A DNA stretch of 24,329 bases. Origin: Paraphysomonas bandaiensis (Eukaryota; Chrysophyceae). The notes beneath the pieces were generated by a model. The model was not told the DNA's origin. It did not search any database and saw nothing but the letters and a program-made list of their open reading frames with translations. The translations under genes and the position numbers were made by a program. Position 1 is the first letter of the stretch, and each line of letters starts with the position of its first letter. Shown piece by piece: positions 9,342 through 18,045 of this stretch. The stretch covers positions 1 to 24,329 of the forward strand of contig CBFFRP010000344.1 in the NCBI GenBank assembly GCA_965644295.1. The letters run 5' to 3'.

Positions 9342-10975
9342 TTATCTCGTGGCTAGTACAGTAGCACCGCTTGATGTGTTCATTGCAACTTGTCCACCAG
9401 CTTTCATCAACATTAGCTCAGAGAGCATCTCTGCTCTTGTAACACTGCCCGTGGATGCCCGAGAGCTCAATATCTCGTCACACAATAGCATGGTCTGAAC
9501 ATCCTTGTTATCAGAAGGCGTGATAAGCATATGATCATTGCTGGAAAGAGATGAAAAGACTTTAAGCTTTCGAAGGTTTGTCTCATGAATATTGTACTCT
9601 TTGAGTAATGGAGCGATTGTTCCTTCTGCATCGGCAGTGATCTCCATGGCCTTTGCATCGTTCCTCTCAACCTCCAGTTTTGCTTCCGATAATTTTTCGA
9701 CGCAATATAAGTCTGCTTCAGCCTGAATTGCCGCTGCCTTTGCTTTACTCTGCGCAGCAAGTTCTGAAGTGATCCTATTTCTTTCCTGAACCAACATGGT
9801 AACTTCCAAGTCTGCTTCTGCATCAATAGATTGCAACAGAACTTGATTTTCTTCGACCATTAATCGAAGTTTCTTGTCCTCTTGTGCTTTCATGGATTTA
9901 AGATTAACTGCCACCTCGTTTCTTTTTTGTTCACCGTCTTGCTTTTCTTTTAGTCGATCTTCCTCAAAGGACTGAGTCATTAGTTTCAGGTCCTCACTGA
10001 AGTTAAGCTGCGAAAACAGTTAAACAAAACACAAAATTCAAGTAAACGGAACGTACATCTTGCATTTCAAACTGCTGAGTCATTATTTCCTGTGCGTTGC
10101 TCGAAATGACCAAAGTCTTGTTTGTCATCTGTTGAACAATCTCTGTAGGAAGCTGAACATCAGTTATCATGACATCCGTGATCTGTACTCCCTGGGGCTG
10201 GAACTGCCTGTTGAGCAACTTGATCATTCGTGCAGTCGCTCCTTCTCCCTTGAACACAGCCCGGGAAGCCTGTGTCTCATCCCCAGCGTCATGTTCACCA
10301 ACCAATAGAGTTGAAGACTGATCTGTACTCGCCATTTCAACCCCGACTTCGTCCGTTTCGAAGTGTCCTCCATCATCGACAACGTATTCGACAGTACTTC
10401 CGCGAACAGTAAGGTTACGTAGCCCATACACTTCTCTGTGCTTCATACTACGAGCAAGCATGCGACATGCTTCATCAATCGCATCAGTCAGTTGCTGCTG
10501 CAGCCCACGTGGGCTGACCTCATGCACGAACTTACGGACTAAATTAGGGTCCTCGTTCTTGTCGGCATTTCCCATTATACGAAACACACAAGCGATGTCT
10601 ATTTGAATGGTGACGTTATCAAGGGATTTACACCCTTTGCACGGAGTATCAAATACAAGATATCCTTTTCTCACTAGATGAGACACTTTTTTCCATGGCA
10701 TCCCAAAATGATATCCCGGACCCCACACCTGTAAGAGTACATATATATGAGCCAACGGACATTCCTATACGCTAAATACTTACGCAAGATCCAGTGGCAG
10801 GGTCATTTATTTCAGCTCCATTACTAGTAACAAGTGCATAGAATCCCTCAGGTACTGTAAACCATGGGTTACAGTTTCTGCCTGGAGTTGCAACAAGTAA
10901 CTCTGGATTGGCTCCAAACTCCTCAGCAGCATTTAAAGTGGATGATATGGCGGCTTGCTGAAGATTATCTGGCAT
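9342..10975 (-). CDS. SPFH/band 7 domain protein (flotillin/stomatin-like), 3 exons
   Basis: Exons (minus strand) 10975-10784, 10728-10057 and 10007-9342 encode 509 aa. Introns are 55 bp and 49 bp, both phase 0. The ATG complement is at 10973-10975. The SPFH domain spans roughly residues 25-285: WFTVPEGFYALV opens it, GPGYHFGMPWKKV is the typical GPG-h-F-x-P turn, and YLVFDTP with VTIQIDIACVFRI gives the central strands. The end, QPQGVQITDVMITDVQLP, matches the usual 'GV.I.dV.I.dv.lP' block. An acidic insert (about 195-225) lies inside the domain. Residues about 290-435 are a long charged Ala/Glu/Lys-rich coiled coil, as in flotillins. I see no transmembrane segment or signal peptide, so membrane contact would be peripheral or by acylation. 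Such proteins oligomerise on membranes and organise microdomains or quality control; the substrate is unknown. Confidence 0.9.
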
Positions 10976-12317
10976 GATATTGCAATGATTTCGCTTCTGT
11001 TATGAGTAGGATAAGGGTATTAATGAGGAGGTGTGATATGTTTGCAAGATAAGCTATGAGATGCTCAGTTCTGTACTTAACTCTCCATCTATGCCACATA
11101 CACAATAGAACTATAGCATACGTACTGTACGTACAGCAGCAGTGTGTGTGTATGTATGGGGGAATTTTGGCGATAAGACTGCTGCGTAGTCAGGTATATA
11201 CATACTATACAGGGACTACCGCACTGTATATATCATATTTTGGCGATAATATGAGCTGTTTCTACAGCAGTATACAGCTGTATAAACTAATTGGGATAAC
11301 AAGACGCACGTTGGTTCATTCAGTGGATTTTTGCACTGGATTTTTATCTACTGTATGAAAATCATGCAAACGTTGTATAAAATCGAAGCACAAAACTAAA
11401 TTCTCTGGATTTTTCCTGCAGATGAGCATATTTTGGCAAGAAATCTGGCGCTTTTTTGGCCTACGACCCAAAAGTCCAGACAGTTACTGTCAGGCAGTAT
11501 CTTAAAGCCGTTCAGATCTTCACAGAGCTATTCGTACTGTTCTCTAAACACAGGATATAGGTATCTTATCATATATCTGATATTTCGTTGCACAGATATT
11601 GCATTGTTCGTTCTTAACGAAGCCTTTACTGTTATGAGTCACTCTTACTATAGAATTATAATCTATCCACATGAGTGCCGTACAGCTCATATGATAACAT
11701 ACAGTGAAATACACACACAAACCAAGCAACACACACAAGTTTAACATTAGATTTCAAAGAAGACTATGACAAGACGGAATAATACAAGGCCTGTGCAATG
11801 ATAAGGAAAACATCTCAAGTTTTAGCATGTAGTGCAATTTAAGACATATCGCGTAAGCAGTAGGAAAATAAATGGAAAATAAATGGAGAATAAATTAAAA
11901 TTTGTTGATGTACGTTTACTTATAAAAGTAAAGTTTCACCTAGTTGTCAGTAATTTACTACCTCCCATCGCCTTATACTGACCGGCTTTATGCTAATTTT
12001 GTGTCAATTAGTAACACGTGGACTCATTACAAGGACTAAAATACTAAGCGCGAACTCTAGTGCTTCTGACCGAGAATTGAATAAACACATCTACATATAT
12101 GCCTATATGCAAGCTATTTCAATGAATATTAGAAGTGTACAGTGTACAGCAGCTAAAAGCACACATCTGTTGCATTATTAATACTACATATAACGGCAAA
12201 GACCCTACTCCTAATTTATATTACGCATCATAGCACCCGCACTAGCAGTATCTATTGACCGGTCAAAGAGCTACCACCATCAATCGCACACCAAGTGCAG
12301 AATGATCAGTATATCTA
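10976..12317. other. Intergenic region upstream of the SPFH gene and downstream of the EXS gene
   Basis: 1.34 kb with no convincing gene. Several open frames of 60-103 codons lack family motifs. A 12-mer TTTTGGCGATAA occurs twice (11165-11176, 11238-11249), and a shorter ATATTTTGGC recurs near 11429. GGATTTTT occurs three times between 11325 and 11415. TG/TATG stretches lie near 11140-11160. These lie 190-460 bp upstream of the SPFH start and could be promoter elements. Confidence 0.5.
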
Positions 12318-15081
12318 CTATGAAAATGCAGCAATAGCTATAGCCGAGACAACAACAGCTGTCAAAGCCAAGGCCTCAAGCACTCTAGCTGTCCACTTCT
12401 CCCTCGAGTAGTTGTACACGGCGTATTTTCGCAGAATATCAACAGAGAATATGTGCTCTGCAGATAGCCCAAGAACCTCAATCCACTCCCAGTCACCAGC
12501 AACTATATGATCACCACTACTTTCTGCACTAGCTCCAATTTCCATTTTCTGCATCGACGTTGGCGCTAGACGGGATGCGCTTCCCTGCACTCATGCGTTA
12601 ATCAACAGGTAGAGAAAATGCCATTGTATACAGCGCATTCCTCATAATTAATTATCCCTATGTGGTAACACAGAGTTTCATTTGACATACCTCGCTACAT
12701 CGGGATTTTGCAGCCTCAAGCTCTAATTCCCCTCTTCTCTCTGGACTGACGGGAGCAGATCCAAACTTCTCTATGTGCTCCCACTCTAATCTAAAAAATC
12801 CCCATACCATCCTACGCACTATTTCGGCAGCAGCCATTACAGTCTGGAAGTTTCGGAAGATGTAATTATAAAGGACAGAATACCTATAGCATCCATGTTA
12901 GCCAAAAATAAGCATATATAATATGTATCATACCGCTGCAGATCTTGTGGAAGGAGTGTTATAGCCCAAGAAAATCTGAGAAGGAAATTGCAGCAGACTA
13001 CTGCGACGTACCACCCAGTACTGCATATAGACCTCTCTTTTCTAATGTATATACCTTTGGACACGGAATATCTTACAAGCCCCCAGTCCATCGTTATATC
13101 CCAGAAAAATTGATAGCATGTGGCGAATAGAAGGCCTAGAATCCAGACTGGGTTGTGTTGAATGGTTGGTCGGAACACCGCAAAAGAAAATACCACCATG
13201 GCGGAGCAGTACTTTAGGGCGTTAAAGTAATGTGGCCATCTTTGACCTGTCTCCACAGATCGACGAAGACATTGCATAAACCGGATCCACAGAGGGAATA
13301 TTGTCAAGAAGGGGATTAGTATGAAGCGATACAGAGTGGAGTACTTCCACGAGGGCGTGTGTACTGACTCAGCAGCATTGATATGGTTAGATATCCACCA
13401 GTACGCAGTCATTGCCAGATATATTAGAGAAAAAGATAAACTAATTGAGACTCTCACAAGAGATGTGAGTAAATCACCTGCACATTTCGCGCATGAATAA
13501 GAGACAATACATACATGAAATTCGTATACTTACCAATATAGCCATCCCTGAATATTACCGGGTGAGCAGGAGCAGTGAGCACATCCCCCAACATACGCAA
13601 GTACGTCGCCCTAGACTTGAGCGGAGAGAAGAAGCGTACAATGTAAACGACTAACAGCAGTGAAGGCAGAGCATGAGCCGCAGCAGGTTCTCCGTGCAGT
13701 GAGAAAGACCCTCGTAGAGCCTTGTTAAATAGGATAAAGCACACCAAGTAGGCGAGGGTCAGATCTGTAGTTGACTGAATGACAATGTCCTCTGCAGCCT
13801 CTGGAGAGTGAACGGCCGCCTGTGCTACATCGGTACCCCCCAAAGACAGAAGGGTAATGTAATCGATACCAGAAGTTCGCCACACCCGCATACTTACGCC
13901 CCACATCAGCAACAGCAGTGTAAGGTCCCCAAGGCATATAAATATTGAAAATGTAGGATCCTGTGAATAGTTGATAATAGTTAGCATAGCCACATCATGA
14001 TGGCTATGTCGGCACTTACTTCCCAAATATCTCTACCGAGGCGCTCGTTGTTCATACACTCTGAGACAGCCCACAAGAGAAGTATTACGACCATACCGCG
14101 CTTGAATGAGGACCAATCTAGTCCACTGCGACTAGACTTCGATCTCTGGTTGTTAAAATATAAGACATTCACGCATGAAGAAGACAAAATAACTCACATA
14201 TTGAGATAATCTACATTCTGCAAGATCTATACTGCCTCGCATATACCCCTCTGCCACCGCCTCCTTCACCCGCTTTAACAAATCCCGCTCCTGCGCCATA
14301 TCGCAGCATATTATTACGCATAATATGAAGCAGAACCGTGCGACATAAGAAAAAAAGAAGAGCTACCTACCTCAGCAGTGTCTAGGAACCGGTGCGCCGT
14401 TAAGTCGATAAGGTATGGTTGAACAACCATTCGCACACGTGCTCTGGCGTTTGCAATACTACATTCCTCCGCTAATTCCGTCAAGAGTGCTGCACACAAA
14501 AGTTATAACGTACCACGCCCACATATTTACAGTTAAAACACTACACTCTATACTAAATTTCACATACCTGTGTACTTAGCAAGAATTTCATCGATGAGCT
14601 CCATTGCATGTAACTTTATAGTTAGTATTTCATATACTTCATTGTGGAGTTTCTGAAGAGGAGGATGCATTTCCCTTTTTGTTTGAACTATAACACTACT
14701 ATTGTCAATAGTGGGTCGGTTTTCAGATGGAGCTGCAGGCAATGTGTCCCATGAGATATCAGCAACGACTTCCTTTGCAATGTCATCTCTCTCTTTGTCA
14801 CGCACTGCACTCACAGCTGTCACCATGCCATGCTGCAGTCTATCGTATTTCTCCCGTAACAGAATTAAAGTTGCCTGCTGATTAATAAGTCCAGTATTGA
14901 GCGTATCGGTGATGGCCTGACACATACGGCGAAGTCCAGGGATGTTACTATCACCGAAGCTCTCATCAGTGTCTACTTTAGCAAGACTCAGTGCGTCATA
15001 TCTGTCCATATGCTTCCCATCACACAACTGTTTGAATATCTGATCAAGTGTAATAGCAGTCTTTTCTACTGTAGATGACAT
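12318..15081 (-). CDS. EXS-domain phosphate exporter, XPR1/SYG1/PHO1 family, with divergent SPX-position N-terminus; 8 exons
   Basis: Exons (minus strand) 15081-14568, 14489-14371, 14290-14198, 14145-14020, 13960-13534, 13477-12934, 12883-12691, 12584-12318 give 2283 nt (760 aa); introns are 50-106 bp and all phases close. Family hallmarks: multiple hydrophobic helices from residue 258; RMLGDVLTAPAHPVIFRDGY ending exon 5, with GDLLTSLVR (427-435) continuing it across the intron; QCLRR (495-499); WDITMDWGL (552-560); EIVRRMVWGFFRLEWEH (628-644), the end of EXS. EXS proteins form the Pi export channel, and this one probably exports phosphate at the plasma membrane or an internal membrane. Residues 1-242 occupy the SPX position and look helical, but lack the usual MKF start and the Lys-rich KK-x-DK surface. 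Residues 738-760 form a hydrophobic C-terminal tail not usual for the family. The ATG complement is at 15079-15081; an additional upstream exon cannot be excluded. Confidence 0.9.
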
Positions 15082-16558
15082 GACGATATGCGGGTGATAA
15101 CACGAGAGTTAGTTGAGCTGTAGTGGTGTTAGTTATGTATGTCACTGTGTGTATGTATATATACGTTAACTACAGCATTAATAAGATATGAGAGCAATGG
15201 CACGAGTGAGACACTAGCACTGTGACTGTGACTGTCTACAGACGTGCTATCTATGATGTAATGCTGCTCGAGTCACCTAAATAAGATGCTCTTGGTTATA
15301 TGTGGCATGCTCCGCATAGAACTGTATATGGAGGCGCTCTGTACTATACACACAGCTGTCGTATGCGTACTGCTGTACAGAGCAGCCCATATACATATAT
15401 ATGGAGAGGATACATACAGACGAGTCCAGTAGTACACAACACACACCACACCACACATACATGCACTGTATCTCCGTCCACTCCTATCCATGTGGTATAA
15501 GCAAGCAATTTTAACCTATTTTTTAATATAGAAATATTAAAAAAGTGGCTTTTTAGTAAAAAACCACCTTTTCTTTGCACTTGCGAGATAGTCGCAGCCA
15601 GAAGATACTCGTAGCTGCCTGCCTGCCTGCTGTGCAGCAGTTGAGTCGTAGCTACTTCTATTGGAGCGATGTATGCAAGCAAAGAGATCGAGATAGAGAA
15701 GTAGGACTATAGGTGGGTGAGGTGGGTGGGATTTCATGTGATGGTGTGAACAGATCCTAGTTTTCTAGTATATATGCTGGTGATCCGGATCATTGCTACT
15801 CATATATACATATGATGGACGAAGTAGACTTGCAATGGAATCAATATAATTATCAGACAATGGATTCAGTGGTATTGCATCTCGTTATTTAGGGACAAAT
15901 GGAAAGGAATGTAATGGAAGAGTCAAATAAATGAATGTCCACATTAACATGATACTCAATCAGTCTGACATTCGAGTTGATGCACTGTGACAGTGCCTGC
16001 TCATACTTATCATAAATACAAATCCACTTTTCTAATAGCCACATAGCCGTCCAGACTGATGGCACTCTTTCATTCCTTAAAGTACATAACACCCCTTCTT
16101 TTCTTGACACCAATGTTATACTTGTATGAGGCAATAGTATTTACAAAGGCAGGGTTCTAGATTATATTCTTTGTCACATATATGTGTTGCGCATTGCGCA
16201 ATATATTGAAAATTTTATTGATACATTCTTAACTGTGCAAACTCTATGTATTATGTATTAAGTTTGCAGAGAGAGTTACTAGCTTCATGGGTTTTACCGT
16301 ACTTTCGTTTATGACCTACTGTAAGTTGTGAGATATGGCAACTTACTTAATAGGATGAAGCCTGCCTTCTAGTATATACCTCACAGTTCACAGATTTAGA
16401 CAAATCAAGTTATTGATGATAATTAAAACAGCTAATTTATTACTGTATGTATTCACACATAACTCTAATAGTTAATAATAGACTAGTATGTATCTTAAAA
16501 ATTAAAAAACCTATACTGTCCGTAAATAAGCTTTCGAATTTATGTAAAACACTATTCT
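15082..16558. other. Intergenic region, no gene recognised
   Basis: 1.48 kb between the EXS gene start and the sulfotransferase stop. It contains a TATG/TG stretch (15136-15165), a CA/CACA-rich stretch (15435-15465), a short GCCT repeat (15617-15631) and T- and A-rich tracts (15508-15565). A TGCGCA-T-TGCGCA motif is near 16186. An 81-codon minus frame (15889-16134) shows no recognisable family. Beyond these I see nothing. Confidence 0.55.
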
Positions 16559-17707
16559 CTATTCTATGCCCTCGGTAACTATTTTTATGGACCACCCGAA
16601 TATTTTTTCAAACAAACACAATGAGGGTATAAACACCCGTTTAGTGTTATCTATAATTCGCTTGTCGTCAAAAGTGTACGGCGGATGAATTTGCGTGGCG
16701 ATCCCAGCATTGGTTCTGGCATTATGGAGTGCTGGATCAGTATTTTTCTGGACAATCCCAAATCCGTTTGAGTCCACACTGTCCGACAAAGCTAGTACGG
16801 CGTTCTTCGAAACTGAAAGAAGGGTTCGATTTGCATAGTTATGGTGATGTAGACCCATGAAATCCTCAAGTTTTCGCATTGTTTCGTTCGGGTGATTCTC
16901 AAGATCGTAATGATCGATGACGTGAATGCTACGCATGCTAAACACTGTTAGCCAGTTCAATATTATTTCCGCGTAGAGATAGTCATTTACTCTAGCAAGG
17001 TGATACACAGCCCTACGACTCGTACGAATATTGTCCTTATACTGATGACTGATCATTTTGCTCTGCATGCGTTGTATAAGGGAAGTGTACTCCTGTGGAT
17101 CATTGTTGCGCTTTACCATTGCCATCCAGGAACCTAGACGCTGCCAAGGATCCCGAACCATAAACACCACTTTCGTTCTAGGGCTATAGTGCTTTATATA
17201 AACAGCAGCATTGAAATCCCGGAACACTCCACTCGAACAATCCATCCAATAATGTCCCTTCAGACTTCGTTTGTTATCAGATACTTTCCGTTCCAGAGAT
17301 TCCCATGAAAAAACATGGTACTTGGAGAAGATATTGATTTCCTTCTTTCTATAAGTCTTTATATCAGGGTGTGTGGATAGCTTCCTACATATCGCTGTAG
17401 TGCCACACTTGGACACCCCGACTACGATCACTGCAGGCAGACACCATGTGCATGATTCCCCTTTACGAGAGAGAGACTGACATGGCCATGTATAACATGG
17501 AATACCTGATATATTATCGATACAACGAGATGCGTTAATATCCTCAAGATTAGAGAATACATGAGCGATAGTGGACGATTTGTTTCGACGAGGCTCCGGG
17601 AGGGTTGGGATGTGATAGTGTTTACTGCATTTAAGGGAACTGGATGTGAGGTGAAGGATATAGGGGGCTATGAACAGGTATATGCATATCCTGGACAGAT
17701 ATCTCAT
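16559..17707 (-). CDS. Type II membrane sulfotransferase (heparan-sulfate/carbohydrate sulfotransferase-like)
   Basis: Encodes 382 aa in one exon. The frame is open further upstream, but the first ATG in frame is complementary to 17705-17707. Starting there gives MRYLSR followed by a hydrophobic signal anchor (about residues 6-24), as expected for a Golgi type II enzyme. The PAPS 5'-phosphosulfate-binding loop is VVGVSKCGTTAI (95-106), with Lys and the GTT turn as in Sulfotransfer_1 proteins. The 3'-phosphate-binding motif is VVFMVRDPWQRLGSWM (180-195), with Arg185 and Ser193. A Cys-rich stem (about 60-90) precedes the catalytic domain and could form disulfides. The enzyme should transfer sulfate from PAPS to a glycan or glycoprotein in the Golgi lumen; the acceptor cannot be predicted. 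It lacks introns and is divergent from the TTI1 gene across a microsatellite-filled promoter. Confidence 0.9.
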   Translation of the reverse strand: MRYLSRICIYLFIAPYILHLTSSSLKCSKHYHIPTLPEPRRNKSSTIAHVFSNLEDINASRCIDNISGIPCYTWPCQSLSRKGESCTWCLPAVIVVGVSKCGTTAICRKLSTHPDIKTYRKKEINIFSKYHVFSWESLERKVSDNKRSLKGHYWMDCSSGVFRDFNAAVYIKHYSPRTKVVFMVRDPWQRLGSWMAMVKRNNDPQEYTSLIQRMQSKMISHQYKDNIRTSRRAVYHLARVNDYLYAEIILNWLTVFSMRSIHVIDHYDLENHPNETMRKLEDFMGLHHHNYANRTLLSVSKNAVLALSDSVDSNGFGIVQKNTDPALHNARTNAGIATQIHPPYTFDDKRIIDNTKRVFIPSLCLFEKIFGWSIKIVTEGIE

Positions 17708-18045
17708 CACAACAAGTATGCATAGAGCCCTGTGACCCACTCCCACATATAGCCTGAGGAAGGAGTGAGATACTCTGCCCAGTCATTATGTATGTATGTA
17801 TGTATGTATGTATGTATGTATGTATGTATGTATGTATGTATGTATGTATGTATGTATGTATGTATGTATGTATGTATGTATGTATGTATGTATGTATGTA
17901 TGTATGTATGTATGTATGTATGTATGTATGTATGTATGTATGTATGTATGTATGTATGTATATATGTGTGTGTATAGGTACGAGTAGAGGGGTACGGTGT
18001 TGAGAGGTGTTCGATGTGCTGTGGATTTTAAGTTAATTCGCTTCT
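17708..18045. promoter_or_regulatory. Divergent intergenic region (shared promoter) of sulfotransferase and TTI1 genes
   Basis: 338 bp separate the two outward-facing start codons, so both promoters must lie here or overlap the genes. Just over half (17787-17960) is a perfect tetranucleotide repeat. The remaining flanks are about 79 bp on the sulfotransferase side and 85 bp on the TTI1 side. No TATA box or named motif is evident. Confidence 0.6.
17787..17960. repeat. Perfect (TATG)43 microsatellite
   Basis: 174 bp of uninterrupted TATG units (43.5 copies), followed by a short TATATGTGTGTG tail. All three plus frames are open and would read repeated Met-Tyr-Val-Cys, so these frames are not genes. 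The absence of interruptions suggests recent expansion. Confidence 0.98.

Noticed and set aside
12945-13130. Plus-strand open frame opposite EXS exon 6
   Set aside because: Antisense shadow of a clearly coding exon.
15889-16134. 81-codon minus-strand frame between the EXS and sulfotransferase genes
   Set aside because: No family recognised, no splice context, and isolated in AT-rich intergenic DNA; kept only as a possibility.
17708-17746. Extension of the sulfotransferase to an upstream GTG
   Set aside because: A GTG start is unlikely for a eukaryotic nuclear gene. The first in-frame ATG (complement of 17705-17707) begins directly at a signal anchor.
17765-18003. Met-Tyr-Val-Cys repeat 'proteins' in three frames
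   Set aside because: They are translations of the (TATG)n microsatellite.
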